A stretch of 64,000 bases of DNA from Prostheceraeus crozeri (GCA_907163375.1 CAJQUW010012959.1:124001-188000); one strand, 5' to 3'. Shown: positions 33,191-44,999, numbered from the stretch's first letter. A program made the numbers and translations. The notes: a model not told the origin generated them from the letters alone.

Positions 33191-34321
33191 ATGACGAAAT
33201 CAAGCAATGCAAAAATGTTGGTTGGCAAATGCAGTTGCGGCAAGATTGCCACAGGTAGTGAGCTGAGGAAGCATATTAAAGAGGGGACGGTGGGCGTGCA
33301 TATGAGAGAGGTGTTGTTGAGAGTGTGCGTCCATCATCGGGTGGTATGTGGGGAAGGGAATGAGGTGGCATTTATTAAGGATCACAACGAGTGTCCAAGT
33401 GGCAATATAGCTATGGCAGGGTTCAAGGAGTGGTTGGAGGGAGAGTTGTTGGAAAGGGAAGAGGTGAGGAAGGCGGTGGCAACGATTGAGGGCGTGGTAG
33501 GGGAGAAAGTGGTGACGAAGGCGAGTGATGAGAGTTCGAGTGAGGAAGTTGAGTTGAGAGCGGAAATGAAGAAGAAGGATGATGTTGATTTGGATAAGGT
33601 GATTAAGGATTTGTTTGGGGATATCGGTGATCTGGAGGGGGAGGGTGAGGAAGTGGGTAAGCCGATGGCAGCGTCATCGCCACGGTGGGAAGAGGGGTGT
33701 GATACGGAGGCATTTGTTAGGTTGAAGGATCGTGTGATGGGTTTGGAAAGTGTAAATAGAAAAGTTTTGAATGAGAATGAACAGCTGGTGGCGAAGGTTG
33801 AGGGGTATAGGGCAACGAGGGAAGAGTTGGAGAGCATGAGAAAGAAGGAGAAGGAATGGATGGCGGAAAGGAGCGAGTTGATGAGGAAGGCAGGTTTGGT
33901 GGAGAGTTTGCAGGCGAGTTTGTCGAGGAAGGATGAAGAGATAGAGAGGATGCGAAGCGTGGTGAAGGAGACGGAGGAAGTGAAGGATATAAATAAGAGG
34001 TTGGCGGGTGAAGTTGAGCGACTGCATGAGTGAGTGTTTGAAGAGTAGAAAAAGAAGAGTGTATGAAGTCCATCTTCCCCTCTTTGAAAATAATAAATGT
34101 GACGTCCCCACAATCACTGACGACCCTAATGTGACTCAGCAATGCTATGAGGGCGACGGAGTCCGGTGCCTACATATGAATTTGAACATCACTGGAGAGC
34201 TGGAGGACTTCGTCGTCCGAAAAGTTCGGAAGAAGTTGCCCAGTAAGTTACTTCAACATCATCATTTCCTTGCCGCCTCTAATCTCCTATTCTTTTTCTT
34301 TCAGAGTGTTTGCAGAAGTGA
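33191..34321 (+). pseudogene. Coiled-coil protein, copy B (left arm, 4-bp frameshift)
   Basis: Nearly identical to the right-arm copy but with a duplicated GAGT near 34030, which shifts the frame after GEVERLHE; the downstream C-terminal part and the 62-nt terminal intron (34243-34304) remain. See the intact copy at 47795-48921 for domains. Confidence 0.75.
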
Positions 34322-34350
34322 GAGTGTCGGTGGACGGAGAACGACCCATG

Positions 34351-34366
34351 GGCTCTTTTAAGGGCC
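34351..34366 (+). promoter_or_regulatory. Histone-like 3' stem-loop (copy B)
   Basis: GGCTCTTTTAAGGGCC, 29 nt after the stop codon, followed after three bases by the twister. Confidence 0.65.
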
Positions 34367-34369
34367 AAC

Positions 34370-34436
34370 CTTCTAATGCAGCTAAAGCGGTCCCAAGCCC
34401 ACCACATATCTTCGGATATGGAATGCAGAGGGGAAG
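34370..34436 (+). ncRNA. Twister ribozyme (copy B, one change in P4)
   Basis: Same as the other copies except GCGGTCCCAAGCCCAC: the P4 stem now has one C-A mismatch. Predicted cut after U34374, 8 nt beyond the hairpin. Activity may be reduced. Confidence 0.82.
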
Positions 34437-35009
34437 AAAAATGATGAACGTATGAAACGGGAGGACATTCATGCGCCACACGCAACATATCACAGACTTC
34501 TCTCTTCGCTAGTGAACAAGCTCTTGTCAGTGTCGTCAGAAAATGTATCATGTTGTACAAAAGTTGATACTGCAACACAGGTTGATGTATAGTTAGAAAA
34601 GTTTGATCATGATGTTTTATGAAACACACATGTCATGAAATGCAAGTGTTAGTGTAGTCAAATAATTTTACTACGACACACGTTTGTGAAAATAATGTTT
34701 GATCATTGACGTTGTATGACTGACCGAACTCATCACAGCACTAGAAAGTTTTAGAAGGTTTTACTGCACAGTGTAGATTGTCTTGTAACTTACTTTCACA
34801 GTGTTAGAAAGTTTTATTGGAGACAGTTGTCAAATGTTCCCTATTAGAAAATTCAAACTTCATGACTGTTAGATTCGCTTCATCAGGTTTACTAAAAGCA
34901 GTTTTCTACTGCAATGAGAGTTTAGAATGTTATATGAAAACAGTGTTCGCCACAGCACTAGAAAGTTATTATCCTTAGTTGAGATCCGGACTGCAGTGTG
35001 TAAACTTTT
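34437..35009. other. Non-coding tail after the ribozyme
   Basis: One to two diverged units of the repeat seen at 7033-7560 and the conserved tail ending near 34973. Confidence 0.5.
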
Positions 35010-35310
35010 TTATGTGACAGTCTTTTCACAAACGGTGAAGTGTAAATTCAGAGTGAATACATCTGTTAGGTAGTCATTAACTTTGGATGTGAAGAAAAGC
35101 GAATCTGTGTACAGAATGAATTGAATATTAGACAACGCATGCAAGTTTTTGACGACTTGAGTGGTTGAAACCAAGTCTAAGTTTAACATGTTGGATATAA
35201 AAGTGAGATGGATAGGAATAAGTGTTGAATGTTTTATAAAACCAGATGTTGCCACACACGTTGAGTGTGATTCCATGACATTGAATCGCCTGGGTTGTAA
35301 AGTCCATCAT
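35010..35310 (-). CDS. Two overlapping small frames (60 and 88 codons), left arm
   Basis: A TATA-like GATATAAAAC lies near 35350; ATG 35310 opens a 60-codon frame, ATG 35276 an overlapping 88-codon frame. Both are preserved in the right arm (46805-47105). No similarity recognised; which, if either, is translated cannot be told. Confidence 0.25.
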
Positions 35311-35850
35311 CCAAGGCTAGGCTCCTCTATGGTTGGATTTAGGGTTTTATATCACATGTGTTAACCGTTCGTGTAGAATACGTGAAACACATGTTCGCTT
35401 AAATGCAAATGTTGAAATAAGTTTGTAAGAAGTCTTTGACAGGTTGTTGTGAAACTTAGCGAACGTTGAAAAAAGTTTTATGAAATGTTTCTTCACTCAC
35501 ACTCGTTAGCGTACCAGCTTTACTAAATGTGTTGTTTGCCTTTATCAAATTGAATGTGTGTGTTTTGTAATAAAGACAGCGTGTTTGCACTCTGCATCGA
35601 CAGCATACAAGTATAGACATAACAACTTGTTGTTAGTCGAATGCATATGAGATAGGAAACATTATGTGTGAGATAAAAATCAACCTGCTAGATGAAGTGA
35701 AACACAAAAGTGTCACAACTAGTTTACGGGAAATAAAGGAGAACTGTGACAACGTTTACACTCATCATAGACAGATGAACATACAAATCTGACATTCAAA
35801 TGAAAGTCGTAAACATGAACTGCCGTGTAAGAAACTTTATATCAACAACT
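35311..35850. other. No gene recognised (arm sequence)
   Basis: AT-rich arm sequence, mirrored at 46270-46760. Confidence 0.4.
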
Positions 35851-36066
35851 TTATGTTGGTAAAACTTTCATAGGTTGCAGGCGTGTTGAAAGCTGATATA
35901 AAGACCTGTAGAAACGCATAAGTCTTAGTTCAATGACTCGATCCTTGAACTCATACAATGAATACGTCTTTGTAGAAAACTCATTCGTAGGAAACAGCAT
36001 TTTCTGTGTGAATGCAGACGATGTAAACATGACATTTAACATGGCTTGCAATAGTCAACATGCTGC
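35851..36066 (-). pseudogene. Small frame (72 codons), left arm, interrupted
   Basis: Counterpart of the open 72-codon frame at 46047-46265; here the fifth codon is TGA instead of TGG, leaving a shorter frame from an internal start. Confidence 0.3.
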
Positions 36067-36156
36067 CATTCAAAATGTTTATCATGAAACCTATCAGTGA
36101 AAAACCCCTCCTGTGCCCACAAAGAATCATAAGTGCTCTCTGACGCCTGTTTGTCT

Positions 36157-36264
36157 CGCTAGCCCCTCAGCAGATAGAGTAGAACACAAAGATGAATGAC
36201 AGCGCAGCAGGTGGGCAATCGTCTGTCGCGCTAGCCCCTCAGCAGATAGAGTAGAACACAAAGA
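36157..36264. repeat. 72-bp tandem duplication upstream of the SIM-protein gene
   Basis: CGCTAGCCCCTCAGCAGATA units start at 36157 and 36229; mirrored near 45850-45960. Confidence 0.75.
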
Positions 36265-36549
36265 TGTACGCGCTCTCTCTCTGGCGCCCGTCTGTCACAT
36301 GAAACAGAGAGCTATCGCATCTGTCCCACGAGCAAGGATGCAGGAACGTATCGTAGCACCTAGCTGATTCCCACACAGCTCATTGCTATCGCACCGGAAG
36401 GGAGATTCTCGCGATGAATGCATCTAAGTTTGTTGAGTGGTTGAGGATGGCAGTCAATCAAAATATGACTTCCCTTTTCGTCCACCAACCATAAGCTTAG
36501 AGCGATTTGATTGCGCGAACCAGACATTTGAAAGGCTGTATCATTCTCA

Positions 36550-36555
36550 TATAAA
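36550..36555 (+). promoter_or_regulatory. TATA box of the SIM-protein gene (left arm)
   Basis: TATAAA in CATATAAAGC, ~32 bp upstream of the ATG at 36587; the leader would be very short. Confidence 0.5.
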
Positions 36556-36586
36556 GCAGAGTCTCGTGCATTTTACTATCATAATC

Positions 36587-37008
36587 ATGTCCGAGAAGCC
36601 AACTGCTCAAGTTACCCCATATAGGATTACTTATATGGGTGAAACGTTTCTCTCCGATGAGAGTGAGGATATAGTATTTCATTTTATGAAATACTATTCC
36701 TTGTTCGATGAATCGAACGTCATACCTCCACCCGAATCCCCGATGATAGATCTGCAGGAATCTCCGAGTGAGAGCGAGACGGTGGGGAGCGAGGCCGAGA
36801 TGGCAACCAGCGAGAGCGAGACGGTCGAAAGTGATAACATGGAAAGAGAGGAGATGATGTGGAGTGGGGACTCGGAAAGTGATAACATAGAAAGTGAGGA
36901 AGTGGAAGCGAGTGAAGATGTCATTGTGATATCGGATGATGAAGTAAGAGTTTTACACATGCATACGAATGACTATCATCTCAACTCATTCATGTTTTCT
37001 TTCAGTGA
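36587..37008 (+). CDS. Acidic protein ending in a SUMO-interacting-like motif (left arm)
   Basis: Start MSEKPTAQVTPYRITY; 119 codons to the donor GATGAA|GTAAGA (exon 36587-36943), intron 36944-37005 (62 nt, TTTCTTTCAG), then TGA as the first codon of exon 2. The spliced protein ends DVIVISDDE: a hydrophobic VIVI core followed by Ser-Asp-Asp-Glu, a textbook SIM. The middle is rich in Ser/Glu (repeated SESETV, SESDNIESEE), resembling CK2-type substrates. No enzyme domain. An unspliced reading extends to 37090. Followed by hairpin and twister. Confidence 0.6.
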
Positions 37009-37100
37009 TGGAGTGAGTGATGGGCGTTCTTTAGTTCATAAAATCATCATGCACACATACAGCACACTGCTTCACCACATTTCCTCGTGAATGCATCATG

Positions 37101-37116
37101 AGTTCTTATAAGAACT
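37101..37116 (+). promoter_or_regulatory. 3' stem-loop (6-bp stem, UAUA loop) of the SIM-protein gene
   Basis: AGTTCTTATAAGAACT: perfect 6-bp stem and 4-nt loop, the same geometry as the histone-like hairpins but a different sequence, followed one base later by the twister P1 strand. Confidence 0.55.
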
Positions 37117-37117
37117 T

Positions 37118-37186
37118 CCTTCTAATGCAGCTAAAGCGGTCCCAAGCCCGCCACATATCTTCGGATATGGAATGCAGAGGGGAAGG
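37118..37186 (+). ncRNA. Twister ribozyme (left arm, inner copy)
   Basis: P1 CCUUC/GAAGG, P2 UGCA/UGCA, P4 GCGG/CCGC, P5 CAUAUC-UUCG-GAUAUG, conserved TCCCAAGC and GAGGGG. Cut predicted after U37123, 7 nt beyond the hairpin. Confidence 0.9.
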
Positions 37187-37964
37187 ATATATGATGAATG
37201 GAATGAAATGGGAGGACACTCTTGCACCACATGCAGCCACAAACACATTTCTATCTTCATTAGGATGACATTCAGTCACTTGAATTCTAATGTGACCATC
37301 ACATCCTTAGACCTCAGTACAGTCAACTCTCTAAAGTACTTATTAAACCTATTATCTCTAACTTTACAAACACTGAAAGGATTCCAACATGATTTCAAAC
37401 TTTGCAAACATCAACTTTATTTCTAACGTTGCAAACAGTGAAATGCTTGTGACACTATTTTATACTTTACCTAACTTACAAACACTGAAATGCTTGTCAC
37501 TTTATTTATACTTGACCTATAAATTGCTAAAGTCCATCATCTAAGGGGTAGGGTTACCTACCGTTGGGTTTAGGGACTTAGGGCTTTGGATAACACAAAT
37601 GAACGATCTCTTTTAGTGTAGAATACGTGATGCATATGTTCGCTTTATAAAATGACTTTGAAGGCAAGACTTAATTTCAGGTTGAAAAGACAGATTTCAT
37701 ATTGTTGATGAGAGATAGTTACATGCTCATTATGTTATACACTTTACATTTGATGTGGTGAGCTGAAAGGTGATTGATGCATGTTCAATAGAAGAGTTGT
37801 ATGTATCTTAGTGATTGGAATAATAAGTGTGTAAAGAGTTAAAATATATAATAGTCAACGCAGGAAAGTTTCTTGTTATCCAAGCTAGGAATATATGAGC
37901 ATCATTCATCAGTCAGTGTTGTATTTTAAAAGTCGTATGCTGACAGAGACATAAGTTTACTAAA
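37187..37964. other. AT-rich arm sequence, no gene recognised
   Basis: Short repeated AACTTTGCAAACA-type units; mirrored at 44153-44930. Confidence 0.45.
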
Positions 37965-37968
37965 TTAT

Positions 37969-40271
37969 CCCTTTAGAGTTTAGTGGTACATTTTTATACC
38001 GCCAACAATGTATTCTTTTGTGATCGTGTTTCGGCTCTTGTTTTCCGCTGTCATTTACCATATCTAACAACTTGGTAGAAAATGCATTGAAAAAAAGATG
38101 TGACGAGTTTGTTTCACAAAATCAATTATTTTCTAGTGGATACCGACGATGAAATTGGACATTTTTTTCATTATCGACTTTTTGGGAATTGCATCGGGTA
38201 AGTGCTCATGTCATCTGTCTCTTTCATGTTCTAGTAACTTTTCTACCACAATGTTGTTAAGATGATAACCTGAAAAAACACAATTGGTCAAGAGATGATC
38301 TGATAGTTTGTTTGTTTGTGCAAAATTGAAATAGAACACGTAGGTGGTACAAATATATACCACTAAGCCTTAGAGGAAAATTATGCAAAATAATGAAATA
38401 TTCACGAATGCTAGTACATGTTCTGAAAAATGTATTGCTAGGTACTTGACATACATACATCCAAAGCCTAGATACACTTTTGCGTCTATGACGCTCCACC
38501 AATGTAGTTTTTGGCAAAATTTTCTCTTCAGGGACTCGACCACACACTATTAGCATCGTTATTCCGAAGTTGTTCCACTAGGCTATGTCCGTTTCTGTGG
38601 TGCTTATGCCTTAATTATAGTTTATAGCGTAGCCGTAGATGTTTGCTTTCTGTGACTTTAAGTAATACATTGAATCTTCTAAATAATGTACAGAATCAGA
38701 AAATGATTACAAGTAGCTGCTGCTTCAAATTTGACTTCTTATTTCAGGTGAGCCTGCCCATGTTGATGAAGAGGATATGTCTTTCTTTGAAGCGGACTAT
38801 GACGCCGGATTGGACGAAACCGTCATATCGACTTCACAAGCACCTGAATCTGATGAACGACCTACTACTTTAACTATGACAGGACCCAGAGAAACCCTCT
38901 TCTGTAACTCATGAAATACTAAAGCTAGTCTTCAACACAATCCATCGTTCTCAAAAACAATTGAATATGACATTATTCGGTCTGACATCCTTGAGCTGAA
39001 CTGCCCATATGTAGTATTTCTCAAAGTTTCTGGTTTGAATCAACTTATTGGTGACATACTAATTCCCCAGTCACACGAATACGCGAAACAAAATGGGAAC
39101 GTTTTTTCTGTTGAAGAAGAAGAAATGAAGGCCTTCGTGGGTATTTGTGTTCTAATGGGCCTGCTTGCTCTTCCTGAAATGAGGGATTATTGGTCCACTG
39201 ACAAAGCAGTTGGTGTTCCATTTGTGAATAATATAATGACCCTGGCAAGATTCGAAGCAATTAGAAAGAATCTGCACTTCTCTAATAATTGGGACGCCAC
39301 CCCTAATGACCGTGCCTACAAGATTCAGACGGTTTTAGATCATTTCAACATGCACATCTCTGTGTACATCATGTGTACATCTCTAATCAAAGGAAAAAGT
39401 GCTATGAAATCAACCACCGAAGCCGGTACAAATACTACCTCAGACTATTCTTCGATCAAATTGACACCGCCATTTCAAATGCCTACATAGTGTACAAGCA
39501 GATGAAAGACGCTTCCTGTAGCAATTCCTGTAGCTTCCCTTCCATGTCATCAAAGGACTTTCGCTTGAAGATTGTTCATGGTCTAGTAGGACAATTCTCA
39601 TCAAAATCCAAACCGAGGTTCGAATCGGCAAAGTCGAAGAAAAGAAAGTTGCTCCAACCATCATCCAATGGTATTCCTCACCTTCCAATTGTCAAAAGCA
39701 ATAGAGCACGATGTACGTTCTGTTCTTCAAACGAAAACGACTGCCGAAGTAATGTATTCTGCAGGATCTGTGACGTTGCTCTATGTCTGAATAGTCAGAG
39801 GAACTACTACTCATGTTATCATGAATAGTTTCATTCCCCTATTGCTTGATAGGCCTAAATTTGGACACAACACACGAATGATAATGTATATTGCTAATCG
39901 TCATCAATCATCGATTGATCATTTTTTTGAGTTGTATGTGAAAAACAGGCATTTCTCCAACAAGTGTAGTGCTCTGAATTACACAATAACATGAGGGGTT
40001 TGGTATATTGCACAATATCAAAATACAATTTTAACCATGCCTACGTAGGTACTTGCATTAAAGAGCGCAACAACAATTGCAAAAAAACTATCTGCCCAGA
40101 GCGAAAATTTCACTAGGGTATAGTGGTACAAAAATGTACCACCCCCAAAAATAATATTCCCGATATATATTTTTCAAAATACTTGAGATATGTCTTAATG
40201 GACCCTATAACAACTATCCATGAAAAGAAAATAAGATTCCTCAGTAAAATGAAGATCTGTGCCTTAAAGGG
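37969..40271. mobile_element. piggyBac element inserted in the left arm only (TTAT target)
   Basis: Ends CCCTTTAGAG and CCCTTTAAGG (inverted), flanked by TTAT at 37965-37968 and 40272-40275. The mirror position in the right arm (44149-44152, ATAA) has a single uninterrupted copy, so the borders are exact: 2,303 bp. piggyBac normally uses TTAA. Confidence 0.93.
38751..39828 (+). pseudogene. piggyBac transposase, internally deleted
   Basis: An acceptor at ~38749 opens an acidic N-terminal region with an in-frame TGA near 38912, then KAFVGICVLMGLLALPEMRD and YWSTDKAVGVPFVNNIM (39120-39240), typical of the piggyBac domain start. After 39370 the sequence jumps to the C-terminus: LFFDQIDTAISNAYIVYKQ and a Cys-rich zinc-binding end (CTFCSSNENDC...CRICDVALCL). 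The catalytic Asp residues in between are gone; non-autonomous copy. Confidence 0.85.
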
Positions 40272-40275
40272 TTAT

Positions 40276-42132
40276 ACAGCAAAACTCCTAAATCACTAAA
40301 ACCATAGGATAGGTATCCCTGTGTTAAGATTTAGGGATTTAGAGTTTTAGAAGTACAAGTTACCTTGATAAATCACTAAGTCATTAGTATAGTCAACCTT
40401 ATATGATCCATGTTAGCAATATCTGCTCGTGTAGGATGTGACTCAATGAGTTTAGTCAGATAATGTATCATCAACTTTATTCACTTAGTTATATGATGGA
40501 GAAAGTGTGAGATAGAAGTGAAAGCGATCTCATAAAGTTTAGAACACATAGTAGTAGCATTGTAGGAATAAGTAAAGTGAAAAGTTATGTCGCATGAAAT
40601 CAGTGATGCAAGATTAGCTCGCATTGAAATGAATTGGTAGTGTAACAAACAAGCTATGTGAGATTCAGCATATGTTTGAAGACAAGCGCTGTTAAAAGGT
40701 TTTGAGATGATGTGAATTTTATCACGTCATGTTCATGGATGTATGTAACAGAATGAATGTTTCTACTGGTTGAGTGTATAAGATAGAACACATATCATAG
40801 TTGTTGCATGTAAACTGGAGGTTCATATTCAACGAAAGCAAAGATTGAGATTGCAAAGTTTAATGAATAGGTAGTGTAGCAAACTGGTTAGACATAGTTA
40901 GAAGAAACCGCAGTAACATATCGTGATAGTATCATATTGCATTAGGACTGTTAATTTATGAAAGTAATTCACGTAAAGTTAAACTGAAGTAGTTTGTATA
41001 CTTGATGAAGACAAGATACTATGAGTGTGAACGTAGGAATAGCATGCAATGGAGTATGCGTTGAAATGATTGTATGCCAACTGTATATGAAAAGTTATTT
41101 CCAACAGCAAATGAGTAACACGAACGTATTAAGGTGCTACAAGTCTTTCATGTTGATGAGGTTGACTGGAAGAAATGACTGTTGTCGTAAATGAGGAATT
41201 CAGCCTATGTTGAAAGTCAGGTACTGTGAAAGTTTTTATGATGATATTTGTCAAGATTGAATGCAAAGTATCACATCATGTTTATAGATGAAAAGCGGAA
41301 GAGAATAAATGTCTTTACAGGTTTTGAGTGTATAGGATAGAACACATGAAACAGTTACACATGTAAATAAAGTTAAAGGGTCACAGTTGATGAAAGGTAG
41401 CTTTGATAGATTTCACATGGGTTGTTATGTAGAATGAATTGATATTCATAAATGGAAGTATGATGTAGTGATAAAGTGTTTCTAAGCCTTTCTTATGAGT
41501 GTCTATGTAAGGCTGACTTTCATAAGTTGAGAAATGACTGTCTTCATAAGTGCAGAATAAAAGTATTTAGCTAGCATGCATTATCTTTCAGGGATGATTG
41601 AACTCAAGTATTGTTATGCAGTATGTCTTGTGATGATATTTCGTATTGAACACTGTATCAAGTCATAAGTATGGGTATGAAGTATAATAGAATAAATGTT
41701 TCATTCACAGGTTGAGAATATAGGAGGCACAAAGTATTGGTTGTATGTCATAGAGGGAAAAGCAAGTAATTTATAGAGTGACAGAGTCGATGTGTATGTG
41801 AAAGTATGTTAACGTATACATCCTATCCGAGAAATAGTATTAGGTCTCTGTGTAGATGTCTCAATAACGTTTCATGGTTGTATTAGAATAAATCTGGTCA
41901 GTTGGGTAGTTCTCCCTTTAATTTCATCTTTATATTCTCTCTCTCTCTCTATGTCTGCCTGTGTGTATTTTCTTCTTTGTATCTGGTTGGGTGAGTGTTG
42001 TGACTTTTTAAGTTGGTTTCCTTTAGAGTATAGAATGTTCATTTCGTATAGAATATGTTAATAGGAATATATTAAGGGTAGTATCTTTGTATATTGCAAG
42101 AGGTATAGCATCATGGTTAGCAAGGTAGCAGC
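40276..42132. other. Long AT-rich repeat zone of the left arm
   Basis: Diverged repeat units sharing GAATGTTTCTACTGG/GTGTATAAGATAGAACACAT-like segments around 40510, 40760, 41310 and 41690. No coding frame. Mirrored at 42274-44148. Confidence 0.5.
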
Positions 42133-42273
42133 CAAATGATGCCATTTGCTTCTTCTGTTTTTGTCTAATGTTCATTAGTTTGATGAATGGTTACAAGTCA
42201 TCGCTTTATTATCATGCACTCATACGCACACAGACACGCTCACACAAACATGCATGGAATTCACGCACATAGA
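42133..42273. other. Spacer of the giant palindrome (141 bp)
   Basis: Unique sequence between the arms; the arm match ends at GGTAGCAGC (42132) and restarts at GCTGCTACC (42274). A frame crossing it (42187-42474) shows no protein features. Confidence 0.85.
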
Positions 42274-44930
42274 GCTGCTACCCTGCTAACCATGATGCTA
42301 TACCTCTTGCAATATTCAAAGATACTACCCTTAATATATTCCTATTATCATATTCTATACGAAATGAATATTCTATACTCTAAAGGAAACCAACTTAAAA
42401 GGTCACAACACTCACCCAACCAGATACAAAGAAGAAAATACACACAGGCAGACATAGAGAGAGAGAGAATATAAAGATGAAATTAAAGGGAGAACTACCC
42501 AACTGACCAGATTTATTCTAATACAACCATGAAACGTTATTGAGACATCTACACAGAGACCTAATACTATTTCTCGGATAGGATGTATACGTTAACATAC
42601 TTTCACATACACATCGACTCTGTCACTCTATAAATTACTTGCTTTTCCCTCTATGACATACAACCAATACTTTGTGCCTCCTATATTCTCAACCTGTGAA
42701 TGAAACATTTATTCTATTATACTTCATACCCATACTTATGACTTGATACAGTGTTCAATACGAAATATCATCACAAGACATACTGCATAACAATACTTGA
42801 GTTCAATCATCCCTGAAAGATAATGCATGCTAGCTAAATACTTTTATTCTGCACTTATGAAGACAGTCATTTCTCAACTTATGAAAGTCAGCCTTACATA
42901 GACACTCATATGAAAGGCTTAGAAACACTTTATCACTACATCATACTTCCATTTATGAATATCAATTCATTCTACATAACAACCCATGTGAAATCTATCA
43001 AAGCTACCTTTCATCAACTGTGACCCTTTAACTTTATTTACATGTGTAACTGTTTCATGTGTTCTATCCTATACACTCAAAACCTGTAAAGACATTTATT
43101 CTCTTCCGCTTTTCATCTATAAACATGATGTGATACTTTGCATTCAATCTTGACAAATATCATCATAAAAACTTTCACAGTACCTGACTTTCAACATAGG
43201 CTGAATTCCTCATTTACGACAACAGTCATTTCTTCCAGTCAACCTCATCAACATGAAAGACTTGTAGCACCTTAATACGTTCGTGTTACTCATTTGCTGT
43301 TGGAAATAACTTTTCATATACAGTTGGCATACAATCATTTCAACGCATACTCCATTGCATGCTATTCCTACGTTCACACTCATAGTATCTTGTCTTCATC
43401 AAGTATACAAACTACTTCAGTTTAACTTTACGTGAATTACTTTCATAAATTAACAGTCCTAATGCAATATGATACTATCACGATATGTTACTGCGGTTTC
43501 TTCTAACTATGTCTAACCAGTTTGCTACACTACCTATTCATTAAACTTTGCAATCTCAATCTTTGCTTTCGTTGAATATGAACCTCCAGTTTACATGCAA
43601 CAACTATGATATGTGTTCTATCTTATACACTCAACCAGTAGAAACATTCATTCTGTTACATACATCCATGAACATGACGTGATAAAATTCACATCATCTC
43701 AAAACCTTTTAACAGCGCTTGTCTTCAAACATATGCTGAATCTCACATAGCTTGTTTGTTACACTACCAATTCATTTCAATGCGAGCTAATCTTGCATCA
43801 CTGATTTCATGCGACATAACTTTTCACTTTACTTATTCCTACAATGCTACTACTATGTGTTCTAAACTTTATGAGATCGCTTTCACTTCTATCTCACACT
43901 TTCTCCATCATATAACTAAGTGAATAAAGTTGATGATACATTATCTGACTAAACTCATTGAGTCACATCCTACACGAGCAGATATTGCTAACATGGATCA
44001 TATAAGACGCTAAGTCTTGTCATAGGGTTGACTATACTATGGACTTAGTGATTTATCAAGGTAACTTGTACTTCTAAAACTGTAAATCCCTAAATCTTAA
44101 CACAGGGATACCTATCCTATGGTTTTAGTGATTTAGGAGTTTTGCTGTATAATTTAGTAAACTTATGTCTCTGTCAGCATACGACTTTTAAAATACAACA
44201 CTGACTGATGAATGATGCTCATATATTCCTAGCTTGGATAACAAGAAACTTTCCTGCGTTGACTATTATATATTTTAACTCTTTACACACTTATTATTCC
44301 AATCACTAAGATACATACAACTCTTCTATTGAACATGCATCAATCACCTTTCAGCTCACCACATCAAATGTAAAGTGTATAACATAATGAGCATGTAACT
44401 ATCTCTCATCAACAATATGAAATCTGTCTTTTCAACCTGAAATTGAGTCTTGCCTTCAAAGTCATTTTATAAAGCGAACATATGCATCACGTATTCTACA
44501 CTAAAAGAGATCGTTCATTTGTGTTATCCAAAGCCCTAAGTCCCTAAACCCAACGGTAGGTAACCCTACCCCTTAGATGATGGACTTTAGCAATTTATAG
44601 GTCAAGTATAAATAAAGTGACAAGCATTTCAGTGTTTGTAAGTTAGGTAAAGTATAAAATAGTGTCACAAGCATTTCACTGTTTGCAACGTTAGAAATAA
44701 AGTTGATGTTTGCAAAGTTTGAAATCATGTTGGAATCCTTTCAGTGTTTGTAAAGTTAGAGATAATAGGTTTAATAAGTACGTTAGAGAGTTGACTGTAC
44801 TGAGGTCTAAGGATGTGATGGTCACATTAGAATTCAAGTGACTGAATGTCATCCTAATGAAGATAGAAATGTGTTTGTGGCTGCATGTGGTGCAAGAGTG
44901 TCCTCCCATTTCATTCCATTCATCATATAT

Positions 44931-44999
44931 CCTTCCCCTCTGCATTCCATATCCGAAGATATGTGGCGGGCTTGGGACCGCTTTAGCTGCATTAGAAGG
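44931..44999 (-). ncRNA. Twister ribozyme (right arm, inner copy)
   Basis: Mirror of 37118-37186 with identical core and P1 of five pairs; cut expected after the U at 44994. Confidence 0.9.

Larger units (their letters stand above)
31367..42132. repeat. Left arm of the giant palindrome
   Basis: Inverted copy of 42274-51291 with scattered single-base differences only; longer because it holds the piggyBac insertion (2.3 kb), but without the extra terminal tandem units of the right arm. Confidence 0.92.

Noticed and set aside
33382-34142. Ser- and Pro-rich minus-strand frames up to 243 codons opposite the coiled-coil gene
   Set aside because: Antisense shadows of the Glu/Lys-rich coiled coil.
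42187-42474. 95-codon frame across the palindrome centre
   Set aside because: His- and Tyr-rich translation of repeat and spacer sequence without start context or similarity.
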